Assembly (NCBI GenBank): GCA_964402925.1
Contig: CAYOED010000046.1
Span: 1 to 29,501 of the forward strand
DNA length: 29,501 bases
Origin: Suilimivivens sp964402925
GTDB lineage: Bacteria > Bacillota > Clostridia > Lachnospirales > Lachnospiraceae
Direction of reading: 5' to 3'
Shown here: positions 1 through 6,923 of the stretch, piece after piece
How the letters are laid out: every line of letters starts with the position of its first letter
Numbering within the stretch: the stretch's first letter is position 1
Notes under the pieces: generated by a model
The model's input: only the letters and a program-made list of their open reading frames with translations
Told to the model about the DNA's origin: nothing
The model's database searches: none
Position numbers and translations under genes: made by a program

Positions 1-51
1 TACATTATATAGTTTTTTGCTATACCCCATAAGAAAGAAATACCTTCTCTA

Positions 52-82
52 AAAAGGACAGTAACTCGTTACTGTCTTTTTT
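52..82 (+). terminator. Rho-independent terminator of an upstream gene outside the window
   Basis: A perfect 9-bp stem (57-65 with 68-76) closes a 2-nt nominal loop, is preceded by five A and followed by six T (77-82). This is a textbook intrinsic terminator. It would end a plus-strand transcript entering from the left and isolates the GH13 gene as its own unit. Confidence 0.85.
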
Positions 83-103
83 ACTACCTCATGACAGAAA
101 GGA

Positions 104-141
104 TATTGATAATCTGATGGGTATAGTATAATATATACTAT
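104..141 (+). promoter_or_regulatory. Promoter with palindromic operator upstream of the GH13 gene
   Basis: A consensus -10 TATAAT lies at 127-132. The -35 is weak: TATTGA at 104-109 with 17-bp spacing, or TTGATA at 106-111 with 15 bp. The -10 is embedded in a perfect dyad, ATAGTATA (123-130), ATA, TATACTAT (134-141). A dyad covering the -10 suggests a repressor site. The outer arms ATAGTA/TACTAT recur at the padR promoter (3706-3721), so the PadR protein may control both; that is inference. Confidence 0.55.
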
Positions 142-174
142 GTAATTGTATTTCAAAGAAACGGAGTTGGATGT

Positions 175-2304
175 ATGGATCTTGATCGATTAATGAAAGC
201 AGAGTATAACAAGCAGTATATAGAGAGTATGCGGCCTGTTTTTGATAGAAAGTCATTATTCAGTGATACAACAGAGGATTACTTATCTCCTTCGGAACCA
301 AATCCTTATTCACAGATTACAATCAGGTTCCGGGCTGCGCTTAATAATGTTGACAGGGTCTTTATGGTGAACCGGGGAATCCGGAATATTATGCATAAAG
401 AAAGTCAGGATGACGATTTTGACTATTTTGCATGCGAGACGGAAATAGAAGACGAGGAATACGCATATCATTTTGAAGTTCAGATTGGTAAAATTACCTG
501 TGTTTACGACACTAGAGGAGTAGTGAAAGAATCATTGCCGGAATATGATTTTCGCGTCATTCCCGGATTTAAAACGCCAAAGTGGGCAAAAGGCGCGGTC
601 ATGTATCAGATCTATGTGGACCGTTTTTACAATGGGGATCCTTCCAATGATGTGCTCACGTCGGAATATGAGTATATTGGCGACAAGACGGTGAAAGTTG
701 ATGACTGGGGTAAGTACCCGGCTGTGATGGGCGTCCGTGAATTCTATGGCGGAGACTTACAGGGTGTACTGGATAAAATGGATTATCTGCAGGGGCTGGG
801 GATAGATGTGATATATTTTAATCCTCTGTTTGTCTCACCTTCAAATCATAAATATGATATTCAGGATTATGACTGCATAGATCCGCATATCGGGAAAATC
901 GTCAGTGATGAAGGGGAACTACTTTACCACGATCAACATGAGAACCGGTTTGCCAGCAGATATATTGACAGAGTTACCAATAAGAAGAATCTGGATACCA
1001 GCAATGAATTGTTTGCCAAGGTGGTTGAAGAAGCACATAGAAGGGGCATGAAGGTCATATTGGACGGTGTGTTTAATCACTGCGGTTCCTTCAATAAATG
1101 GCTGGACAGAGAAAGAATATATGAGAATGCGGAAGGATATGAAAAGGGAGCACATATCAGTAAAGAAAGCCCTTATTATAATTATTTCCAGTTTTACAAT
1201 GAGAACGCATGGCCATATAACACCAGCTATGACGGCTGGTGGGGGCATGATACCCTTCCGAAGCTGAATTATGAAAAATCCCGGGAATTATTTGATTATG
1301 TCATGCGAATTGCAGCTAAGTGGGTATCTCCTCCTTATAATGCGGACGGCTGGCGTCTGGATGTGGCAGCGGATTTAGGTCACAGCCCGGAATTTAATCA
1401 TTATTTCTGGAAAGAGTTTCGAAAGGCTGTAAGACAGGCAAATCCCAACGCAATCGTTCTGGCAGAGCATTATGGGAACCCCAGAGACTGGCTGAACGGC
1501 AAGGAATGGGATACGGTAATGAACTATGATGCATTTATGGAGCCGGTGACATGGTTCCTTACAGGCATGCAGAAGCATAGTGACGATTACAGGGGGGATT
1601 TGTATGGAAATGCCGACAGCTTTATGGGTGCCATGAGACATCACATGGCAAACTTTACCACTCCGTCGCTTCATATTGCAATGAACGAGCTTTCTAATCA
1701 TGATCACTCCAGATTCCTTACCAGGACCAACAAAAAGGTGGGGAGAACTAATACACTGGGCGCCCATGCAGCGGATGAAGGCATCAATAAGGCTGTTATG
1801 CGGGAAGCAGTAGTCATTCAGATGACATGGCCGGGAGCTCCTACGATTTATTATGGTGATGAAGCAGGTGTATGTGGCTTCACGGATCCGGATAACAGAA
1901 GAACTTATCCATGGGGACATGAAGATCAGGAACTGATTCAATTCCACAGGGAAATGATACGCATTCATAAAGAAAATCCTGAAATCCTTACAGGATCTCT
2001 TAAATTTATCGATCAAGGATATAATGTGCTGGGGTATGGCAGATTCAACCGGAAAGCGGCTGTTGTGGTGCTGATCAATAATAACGACCACGAGGTGACG
2101 AGGGAAGTATCCGTATGGCAATTGGGGATTCCCAAGGAGAGCGTGCTTAAAAGCCTGATGCTCACCAGCGAAGAGGGATATTCTACGCAGTCTCATGAAT
2201 ATCCGGTAATATCAGGAAAGATTGGTATAACACTTGCGAAGACTTCAGCAATCGTGCTGAAATATGAAAAACGGGCGTCTAAAAATTTTCTTCTTTTTAA
2301 GTAA
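175..2304 (+). CDS. GH13 alpha-amylase family enzyme, neopullulanase/cyclomaltodextrinase-like
   Basis: A 709-residue glycoside hydrolase expected to cleave alpha-1,4 (and perhaps alpha-1,6) links in maltodextrins, cyclodextrins or pullulan fragments. Residues ~40-130 look like the N-terminal Ig-like/CBM34 domain of the neopullulanase-cyclomaltodextrinase group, followed by the TIM barrel from ~138. GH13 motifs are present: DGVFNH (297-302), DGWRLD with nucleophile Asp396, the acid/base Glu431 in LAEH, and NHD with Asp510. A beta-sandwich C-terminal domain follows. There is no signal peptide, so it is probably cytoplasmic, acting on imported oligosaccharides. The ATG at 175 has a GGAG about 8 nt upstream. 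It is monocistronic between two terminators. The exact specificity cannot be read from sequence; the GH13 assignment itself is firm. Confidence 0.93.
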   Translation: MDLDRLMKAEYNKQYIESMRPVFDRKSLFSDTTEDYLSPSEPNPYSQITIRFRAALNNVDRVFMVNRGIRNIMHKESQDDDFDYFACETEIEDEEYAYHFEVQIGKITCVYDTRGVVKESLPEYDFRVIPGFKTPKWAKGAVMYQIYVDRFYNGDPSNDVLTSEYEYIGDKTVKVDDWGKYPAVMGVREFYGGDLQGVLDKMDYLQGLGIDVIYFNPLFVSPSNHKYDIQDYDCIDPHIGKIVSDEGELLYHDQHENRFASRYIDRVTNKKNLDTSNELFAKVVEEAHRRGMKVILDGVFNHCGSFNKWLDRERIYENAEGYEKGAHISKESPYYNYFQFYNENAWPYNTSYDGWWGHDTLPKLNYEKSRELFDYVMRIAAKWVSPPYNADGWRLDVAADLGHSPEFNHYFWKEFRKAVRQANPNAIVLAEHYGNPRDWLNGKEWDTVMNYDAFMEPVTWFLTGMQKHSDDYRGDLYGNADSFMGAMRHHMANFTTPSLHIAMNELSNHDHSRFLTRTNKKVGRTNTLGAHAADEGINKAVMREAVVIQMTWPGAPTIYYGDEAGVCGFTDPDNRRTYPWGHEDQELIQFHREMIRIHKENPEILTGSLKFIDQGYNVLGYGRFNRKAAVVVLINNNDHEVTREVSVWQLGIPKESVLKSLMLTSEEGYSTQSHEYPVISGKIGITLAKTSAIVLKYEKRASKNFLLFK

Positions 2305-2310
2305 ATGTAA

Positions 2311-2360
2311 AAATCGAAAATCCGCTGGGCAAATTTATAAGCCTGGTGGATTTTCTTGCA
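2311..2360. terminator. Bidirectional terminator between the convergent GH13 and Rpn genes
   Basis: GAAAATCC (2316-2323) pairs with GGATTTTC (2348-2355). The inner arms 2324-2330 and 2341-2347 pair with several G-U wobbles around a 10-nt AT loop. T-rich tracts lie on both sides (TTTTC plus TTGC on plus; GATTTTTAC on minus). It sits 11 bp after the GH13 stop and 26 bp before the convergent stop, as expected for a shared terminator. Confidence 0.65.
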
Positions 2361-2381
2361 AAATTGGAAAATGCTTTATTA

Positions 2382-3350
2382 TCATACAGGAGGAGCCTGA
2401 ATGGAATTTAATAATTTTAATACGTCACAAAGTTGCTTTTGTAGAGAAGCGTTTTCTGTTTTTAAAGAATCCATTTCGCTTTGCATGGAGTTGATTGCTC
2501 CAGTTAATTCATTAATTGTCATGTTTTGATTTTCTATTGTTTTTTTCTGGTTTTCCATTTTCTTTTCTTGATTTTCCATCATATGCTGGACAGACCGCTG
2601 CCTGCGGAAAAAGTCTTCTCTCGCCTCACACTGAAGGCGTATCATTTCTTCCTGGCTAAGTTGATAGACGGTGGCACAAGCCTCATTTATGAATTCGTCT
2701 TGTTTTGCAATCATTTTTAATTCCTCCCATGTGGTTGCTTTAAAAAGAGATGCCCAGTAGTCAAGGTGGTAGTGCTTGTCCTCCTTGGTGGCTAGATCTA
2801 TACGAGTTAAGTTTAACACATAAAGGCGCATTTTGTCACTATATATTGTATAATTCTTGGTATTCATAAATTGATAGGTAGAAAAGAATTCTGGGTGGTT
2901 TGGAAAAAGTGTGAAATCAAGAAGCCCAATCTGGACAGCAGGTCTTACAGCGCTATAGTCTTCACCCGAATTAAGATTATCAAAGGTGCGCCCAAGGTAG
3001 CTTAAAGAACGTTCCGGCCAATTGTGCTCATTGATGACCTGCATTTCCAGATTGATAAGAGTATGATCATTCAATGTAATAGATATATCCAAAAAGAAAG
3101 TCTTGTTGTTGATGGACTCTCCCAGTATGATGGGATTATTGATTATGACTGATCTGACTTTTGATAGGTGAAGATGGAGAAGAGAACAGATGAGACCTTT
3201 TAAAACATGGTTGTTACGCTGGAGGAGTGCACGAAAGAGATAGTCATTTGTCATGGGGATATTTAATGGACCGGTTGCGGAATGCCAAGCATTAATGTCA
3301 TCTGCAGAAGTAAAAGAAATATCAGATTGTGTGTCGCTGGGTTTAAACAT
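2382..3350 (-). CDS. Rpn family recombination-promoting nuclease / PD-(D/E)XK transposase-like protein
   Basis: A 322-residue protein of the Rpn/PDDEXK_2 type. In this family a PD-(D/E)XK nuclease core cleaves DNA; E. coli RpnA homologues are calcium-stimulated nucleases linked to RecA-independent recombination and, in some cases, phage defence. Seen here: the opening TNDYLFRALL (34-43), the putative metal-binding Asp88 in FLDISIT, and Glu102-x-Gln104 in LEMQV, so Gln stands where the classical Lys would be, as is common in the family. Conserved WPERSLSYLGR follows (111-121). The C-terminal ~70 residues are a predicted coiled coil with three ENQ-type heptad-like repeats (residues ~254-275), probably for oligomerisation. 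The start has AGGAGG 7 nt upstream. No terminal repeats or partner transposition genes flank it, so it is a stand-alone gene rather than an active element. Confidence 0.87.
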   Translation of the reverse strand: MFKPSDTQSDISFTSADDINAWHSATGPLNIPMTNDYLFRALLQRNNHVLKGLICSLLHLHLSKVRSVIINNPIILGESINNKTFFLDISITLNDHTLINLEMQVINEHNWPERSLSYLGRTFDNLNSGEDYSAVRPAVQIGLLDFTLFPNHPEFFSTYQFMNTKNYTIYSDKMRLYVLNLTRIDLATKEDKHYHLDYWASLFKATTWEELKMIAKQDEFINEACATVYQLSQEEMIRLQCEAREDFFRRQRSVQHMMENQEKKMENQKKTIENQNMTINELTGAINSMQSEMDSLKTENASLQKQLCDVLKLLNSIQAPPV

Positions 3351-3433
3351 AAAGAACCTCCTGAAATAAAAGAATTGATAGGATCGCGTAAAGAGTTGCG
3401 ATAGAGATGTAGAAATGAAATGTTTGTAAGAGC

Positions 3434-3471
3434 GTTATATCATAAAAATGTTTGAAATACAATAAACATTT
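3434..3471 (-). promoter_or_regulatory. Promoter and dyad operator for the Rpn gene
   Basis: Reading the minus strand, TTGTAT (3457-3462) and TATAAC (3434-3439) are separated by 17 bp. The -35 lies inside an inverted repeat with perfect 8-bp arms, AAATGTTT (3446-3453) and AAACATTT (3464-3471), 10 bp apart. The arrangement suggests repression of the nuclease gene. The transcription start would be near 3427, leaving a ~75-nt leader. Confidence 0.45.
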
Positions 3472-3700
3472 GATGGAATAAATGTAGAAAATTAATTGGT
3501 AAAATCATTTTTCCTTTAACCGTAGACACAAAATATGGTAAGAAATTATCAAATATGAGAAGTTTAATACTATATTTTGTATTGTGCAAGGTGCTAATCT
3601 GCTTTGGATTTTATAAGGTCTTGTGTTATGCGGAACATAACGTGTAAGGCAGGACTTATTTTGTGCCTATATTATAGACTGCTCTTCAGGGAAATAAATA
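3472..3700. other. AT-rich non-coding gap with a small hairpin
   Basis: No open frame with a ribosome-binding site was found. The only structure noticed is GTTATG (3625-3630), five bases, CATAAC (3636-3641), flanked by partly complementary ATAAG.../...CTTAT arms at about 3612-3660. There is no T tract, so it is not an intrinsic terminator, and it lies upstream of the padR promoter, so it is not that gene's leader. Function unknown. Confidence 0.35.
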
Positions 3701-3705
3701 ATGGT

Positions 3706-3749
3706 ATAGTAAATATACTATTGACAAATACAGTACTATGTTGTACGAT
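3706..3749 (+). promoter_or_regulatory. padR-operon promoter with ATAGTA/TACTAT dyad
   Basis: A consensus -35 TTGACA (3721-3726), a 17-bp spacer and -10 TACGAT (3744-3749) give a strong SigA-type promoter. The dyad ATAGTA-AATA-TACTAT (3706-3721) abuts and overlaps the -35, and a further TACTA half-site-like run (3733-3737) lies in the spacer. PadR regulators usually autoregulate through dyads at their own promoter, so this is the expected operator. The promoter position rules out the upstream in-frame ATG at 3738. Confidence 0.75.
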
Positions 3750-3770
3750 GTATATCGAGGAGGGGAATAT

Positions 3771-4103
3771 ATGAACATAGAAGAATGGAAATCCCAGATT
3801 AAGCGCGGAACGTTGGAATACAGCATCTTATTGATGATAGACAAAAGAGCGTATTATGGGTATGAAATTATCAGTGAACTGGAGAGGCATCCTATTCTGA
3901 CAGCAAAGGAGAGTACGATTTACCCACTTCTTAGAAGACTGCTTGGAGAAGGATTTCTTTCCTCTTTTTGGCAGGAAACAACGCAGGGACTGCCGCCGAG
4001 GAAATATTACTCTATTACAGATAAGGGCAGGGAATATCTAAATGCCATGACAGTCCAGTGGAACAGCCTATTAACAGCGATAGAAGAAATTAAAGGAGAG
4101 TAA
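3771..4103 (+). CDS. PadR family transcriptional regulator
   Basis: A 110-residue winged-helix repressor. The start at 3771 is chosen because CGAGGAGGGG lies just upstream, whereas the in-frame ATG at 3738 overlaps the -10 region. PadR hallmarks are RGTLEYSILLMI (residues ~9-20), YYGYEIISEL (~25-34), STIYPLLRRLLGEGFL in the recognition/wing region, and PPRKYYSITDKGREYL (~78-93). The gene lies 4 bp before a HAAS/DUF1700-type membrane protein gene, the classical partner arrangement in Firmicutes, where the pair often responds to envelope stress or controls a transporter. The ligand is unknown. Confidence 0.92.
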   Translation: MNIEEWKSQIKRGTLEYSILLMIDKRAYYGYEIISELERHPILTAKESTIYPLLRRLLGEGFLSSFWQETTQGLPPRKYYSITDKGREYLNAMTVQWNSLLTAIEEIKGE

Positions 4104-4107
4104 GGAA

Positions 4108-4668
4108 ATGGATAAGATGATGAATGACTATCTTAATAAGATTGACAGATGTTTAAGACCTATGGCAGCCTCAGAACGTGCCGACATTATCAATGAAATC
4201 AAAAGCGAAATGATAGAATTACAGACACAAGCCAGCTTGTCAGACGAACAGATTTTAGAACGTTTAGGGAATCCGAAGGAGTTGGCAAAAGCATATTTGG
4301 GGGAATCGATTGCAAAAAGCAACACTTTCAGCCTGAGAAGATTTGGCGCAGTTGCAGCATTCTACAGCCTTGCAGGATTTACAGGAATGTTCGTGCTGCC
4401 CTTTTGCAGCGTCCTTGCTGTAGCACTTATGTTCAGCGGCATAATTGCCCCAATAGTAGGAATTATCGAATTTTTAGGTTTTATATTAGGCGTGGAAGTA
4501 CCATTTGTATCCTTTCAGATGGGGACATATACGGCACCTCCATATATAGCACTTCCTCTATCTGTTGTTTTTGGAATTATCCTATTCTTAGCTGGAAAAG
4601 GAGTGTGGAAGATTATGATTAAATATATTCAGGCAGTCAGCTTGGGGAAAAGAAAGCTTCAGCAATAA
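4108..4668 (+). CDS. HAAS/DUF1700-type membrane protein, partner of PadR
   Basis: A 186-residue protein with an N-terminal helical HAAS-like domain (residues 1-65; YLNKIDRCLRPM, ERADIINEIKSEMIEL, ERLGNPKELAKAYL). Three or so hydrophobic segments follow at about 80-110, 112-130 and 146-166, with a basic C-terminal tail. It fits the DUF1700 family regularly encoded after PadR regulators and thought to be a membrane signalling or modulatory partner; the molecular role is not established. It is translationally close to padR (4-bp gap, GGAGAG and AAGGA upstream). The stop lies only 10 bp before the large inverted-repeat element, which may form the transcript's 3' end. Confidence 0.85.
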   Translation: MDKMMNDYLNKIDRCLRPMAASERADIINEIKSEMIELQTQASLSDEQILERLGNPKELAKAYLGESIAKSNTFSLRRFGAVAAFYSLAGFTGMFVLPFCSVLAVALMFSGIIAPIVGIIEFLGFILGVEVPFVSFQMGTYTAPPYIALPLSVVFGIILFLAGKGVWKIMIKYIQAVSLGKRKLQQ

Positions 4669-4678
4669 AGATAACCAT

Positions 4679-5003
4679 TTGGCAATGACTTTGTGTACAG
4701 AGTACAACGGCAGAGAGCATAAAACAAAAGCACAGGGACCTGCTTCCGGTTTCAGGTCTAGTCTTCAAATCGGATTTCACTAACGGAATGGATATACATA
4801 TTTGAAGCCGAACGGGTCGGAGCCAGTCGGCGTCCTGCCTTGTGGCTCCTAGCCCCGCCGTCCTGGCGGGACTCCCCTGACATTGAACCATTCCGTAAGT
4901 GAAATTGCCGATTTTCCGCCATAGCCCTGAAACCGGAAGCGGGTCCCTGTGCTTTTGTTTTATGCTCTCTGCCGTTGTGCTCTGTACACAAAGTCATTGC
5001 CAA
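4679..5003. repeat. 325-bp imperfect inverted-repeat element with GC-rich core
   Basis: The outer arms 4679-4756 and 4926-5003 are complementary at 76 of 78 positions. An inner pair, 4771-4791 with 4888-4910, also matches well (ends CGGAATGG/CCATTCCG). The core holds two more hairpins: GGAGCC (4819-4824) with GGCTCC (4844-4849), and CCCGCC (4854-4859) with GGCGGG (4865-4870). No credible protein is encoded, although open frames cross it. The core is visibly more GC-rich than its surroundings. No clear target-site duplication was found. It could be a miniature non-autonomous element, a family of chromosomal repeats, or a structured RNA. It also fills the whole 425-bp gap between the padR operon and the SDR gene apart from the short promoter. 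Confidence 0.85.
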
Positions 5004-5054
5004 GCCACCGCAAATAAAGAAAAAATAAAAAGATTTTTAAATAAACCTTGGTGG

Positions 5055-5063
5055 TGCTATAAT
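5055..5063 (+). promoter_or_regulatory. Extended -10 promoter of the SDR gene
   Basis: TGC followed by a perfect TATAAT (5058-5063) forms an extended -10 element, which can work without a good -35; nothing close to TTGACA is found at 5034-5041. The predicted transcript starts near 5070, immediately outside the inverted-repeat element, so the element is not in this mRNA. Confidence 0.6.
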
Positions 5064-5093
5064 AGGGGAAAAGAAAAGGGAAGGAGTTATAAA

Positions 5094-5840
5094 ATGTTGT
5101 TGGAAGGAAAAGTAGCAATTGTAACAGGCGGAACCAGGGGTATTGGGTTTGAAATTGTACGCAAGTATCTTGCAAACGGCGCTAAAGTGGTACTGTTTGG
5201 ATCGAGGCAGGATACTGTGGACAAGGCGCTGGATAAACTAAAGGAAGAAAACCCTGATTGGGAAGCAGAGGGTATGTTCCCGAAGCTTACGGATGCATCG
5301 GAGGTCGAAAAAGCAATTCTGGATGTGAAGGAGAAGTTCGGAAGGATTGATATTCTTGTGAATAATGCAGGGATTTCCCAGAGCACGCCTTTATACGATT
5401 ATACACCGGAAGAATTTGATAAAGCGATTGATTTGAACGTGAAGGCATTATTTTACGCGATTCTGCCCGCTGCAAAGATTATGAAGGAGCAGGGCGGCGG
5501 CTGTATCATCAATACCAGTTCTATGGTCAGCCTTTCGGGTCAGCCTGCCGGCGTTGGATATCCGACCAGTAAATCGGCAGTGAATGGCATGACATTTTCA
5601 CTGGCAAGAGAACTTGGAAAGGATAATATCAGAGTAAATGCAGTTGCACCGGGAGTGACCAAAACGGATATGGTTGCAGCTCTCCCGCAGGCTATGGTTG
5701 ATGCGATTTCTGCTAAGATTCCTTTAGGAAGACCGGGAGGACCGGATGAAGTTGCCAATGCATTTCTTTATCTTGCCAGTGACCTGGCAAGTTATGTAAC
5801 GGGAGAAATCTTGTCCGTTGATGGTGCATGCAGGTCATAA
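5094..5840 (+). CDS. SDR family oxidoreductase (FabG/BaiA-like)
   Basis: A 248-residue classical short-chain dehydrogenase. The start at 5094 has AAGGGAAGGAG upstream; longer frames run into the inverted repeat. Seen: nucleotide-binding TGGTRGIG (11-18), NNAG (90-93), and the tetrad Asn115, Ser143, Tyr156, Lys160, ending in the SDR signature LSVDG. The phrases GTRGIGF, GVGYP-SK, VAPGV and YLASDLAS resemble bile-acid 3-alpha-HSDH BaiA of cluster XIVa clostridia. Where BaiA has an acidic residue after the second beta strand, this protein has Ser37-Arg38, predicting NADP(H). 3-oxoacyl-ACP reductase is an alternative, but no fatty-acid or bai genes adjoin. The substrate is therefore unresolved; the family call is firm. 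Confidence 0.92.
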   Translation: MLLEGKVAIVTGGTRGIGFEIVRKYLANGAKVVLFGSRQDTVDKALDKLKEENPDWEAEGMFPKLTDASEVEKAILDVKEKFGRIDILVNNAGISQSTPLYDYTPEEFDKAIDLNVKALFYAILPAAKIMKEQGGGCIINTSSMVSLSGQPAGVGYPTSKSAVNGMTFSLARELGKDNIRVNAVAPGVTKTDMVAALPQAMVDAISAKIPLGRPGGPDEVANAFLYLASDLASYVTGEILSVDGACRS

Positions 5841-5857
5841 GATCAAACTTTTTTATA

Positions 5858-5893
5858 GAAAAACTCCGGCACATTCATGCCGGAGCTTTTTCT
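5858..5893. terminator. Bidirectional terminator after the SDR and lipoprotein genes
   Basis: CTCCGGCA (5864-5871) pairs perfectly with TGCCGGAG (5878-5885) around a 6-nt loop, with five A before and CTTTTTCT after. It serves both the plus-strand SDR gene and the minus-strand lipoprotein gene, whose stop is at 5925. Confidence 0.9.
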
Positions 5894-5924
5894 ATCCATA
5901 TGTAATATTCAATATTAATATATC

Positions 5925-6626
5925 TTACTGGAATATAGCTGCTTCAATATCCTTGGAGAATTTGTTCATATCGCTGGGGAGCCATGCTACTGTTTCCTTG
6001 CCGTTTACATCAACTGCAAGTTTTTCACAGTTAACAGTAATTTTCACTGGTTCAGTACTGAGTTTCAAAGTGGAAAGTCCTGCTAAATATTCTTCGAAAT
6101 ACTGCTGCATATATTTTGACAATATTTCGGTATCGCCGGCCATGACAGCTATCTGGTCATCTTCTGAGATTCTTTCCAGCATTTTGCTTTGTGCATCTGC
6201 TGAGACTTGATACAAATCGCTTGCAAAGTAACCATATACCTCCAGGGTGACGACAATCTGGTCACTGCTTTCAGAAGTAATTTCAGAAGAATAGTTAATT
6301 TTGCCAAAAGTTGCCATCATGGAGTCTGTATATTCCTGTATTTCTTCATCTGATAACTCAATGCCTGCCTCTGCAAACTGACTCCTTAGTTCATCTATCA
6401 TTTTCGTGTCAGAGCCTTCTTCAAAAAAGGTATTGTATACATCTTCTTCTGATGTAAAACCAAGTAAATCCTTCATAGGGGCAGCATTGCTCTTTGCGGT
6501 AAGTTCAAATAATGCACTTATCGTTTCGTCAGCCGGAGCCATTTTAGCTCCACAACCGGTCAAGGTTATGCACATAATTGCTATTGTTGCAATAACAGTT
6601 AATACTTTCTTTTTATTTTTTTTCAT
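5925..6626 (-). CDS. Putative lipoprotein, DUF5105-like
   Basis: A 233-residue exported protein. The start at 6626 has AAAGGAGA 12 nt upstream, and it puts the signal peptide at the N-terminus: MKKNKKK, a hydrophobic core, then lipobox LTGC with Cys25 as the lipidated residue. The mature part is mostly helical and acidic, then beta-rich near the C-terminus (LKLSTEPVKITVNCEKLAVDV). The pattern resembles the DUF5105 lipoprotein group of Clostridia, but I hold that only loosely. It would be anchored on the outer face of the membrane. It is monocistronic and convergent with the SDR gene. No function can be assigned. Confidence 0.8.
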   Translation of the reverse strand: MKKNKKKVLTVIATIAIMCITLTGCGAKMAPADETISALFELTAKSNAAPMKDLLGFTSEEDVYNTFFEEGSDTKMIDELRSQFAEAGIELSDEEIQEYTDSMMATFGKINYSSEITSESSDQIVVTLEVYGYFASDLYQVSADAQSKMLERISEDDQIAVMAGDTEILSKYMQQYFEEYLAGLSTLKLSTEPVKITVNCEKLAVDVNGKETVAWLPSDMNKFSKDIEAAIFQ

Positions 6627-6799
6627 AATAAACACTATCTCCTTTTTGATTACATTTAAGTGTATTTCTACCACTGTAAGTTGTAAAATAAATATAATAA
6701 ATAGGAAAAAAGTACTGATATATGAAATGTATAGAAATTTTTACTATCTATAAAATAGAAATATGTAAAACAAAATAAAAAATAATATTTGCTTTCTGC
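6627..6799. other. AT-rich divergent intergenic region
   Basis: This stretch separates the minus-strand lipoprotein gene from the ZTP-riboswitch promoter. It is very AT-rich. A minus-strand -10-like TATTAT near 6694-6703 may serve the lipoprotein, but no convincing -35 was found. Nothing else is supported here. Confidence 0.3.
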
Positions 6800-6828
6800 T
6801 TGCAATTATGAATTTCTTTTATTATCAT
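6800..6828 (+). promoter_or_regulatory. Promoter of the purO-purH' operon
   Basis: TTGCAA (6800-6805), a 17-bp spacer and TATCAT (6823-6828) place the transcript start near 6835, just ahead of the aptamer's P1 helix at 6838. The position relative to the riboswitch supports the call. Confidence 0.65.
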
Positions 6829-6837
6829 AGGAAATAG

Positions 6838-6922
6838 ATACACGACTGACGGAAACAGGAAGTGCCTGTGTAGGAGAACCTACAGGGAGTGTATTGTTCA
6901 AGAATGAGCCGACCGTCTGGGC
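6838..6922 (+). promoter_or_regulatory. ZTP/ZMP riboswitch aptamer (pfl motif)
   Basis: The RNA would bind AICAR 5'-monophosphate (ZMP) or ZTP, signals of stalled folate-dependent purine synthesis. P1 is ATACAC (6838-6843) with GTGTAT (6889-6894). The conserved GACTGACGGAA core follows P1. P2 is CCTGTGTAGG...CCTACAGGG, with the conserved GGGAG on its 3' side. The separate 3' domain reads GCCGACCGTCTGGGC (6908-6922), the most conserved block of the motif. It lies directly upstream of the two genes that use and remove ZMP, the canonical regulon. It also shows that the in-frame codon at 6889 cannot be a translation start. Confidence 0.95.
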
Positions 6923-6923
6923 A

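Noticed and set aside
1375..2196. 273-codon minus-strand open frame inside the GH13 gene
   Set aside because: Antisense shadow of a strongly conserved enzyme; Cys/His/Ile-rich translation with no domain and no ribosome-binding site.
2500..2590. Short repeated TTTTC/TGGTTTTC units as a CRISPR-like or tandem array
   Set aside because: They encode the ENQ repeats of the Rpn coiled coil; units are too short and lack spacers.
3738..3770. PadR start at 3738
   Set aside because: Overlaps the spacer and -10 of the padR promoter; the ATG at 3771 has AGGAGG and begins the family's conserved N-terminus.
4637..5003. Minus-strand open frames across the inverted-repeat element
   Set aside because: Low-complexity Arg/Ser-rich translations dictated by the palindrome; no start signals. 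The element is better explained as a nucleic-acid repeat.
4899..5093. N-terminal extension of the SDR to 4899
   Set aside because: The extra 65 codons run through the inverted-repeat arm and across the TATAAT promoter; the SDR fold begins right at 5094 behind AAGGAG.
5818..6210. 130-codon plus-strand frame opposite the lipoprotein
   Set aside because: Spans the terminator at 5858-5893 and is antisense to a lipoprotein gene with a clear signal peptide and ribosome-binding site.
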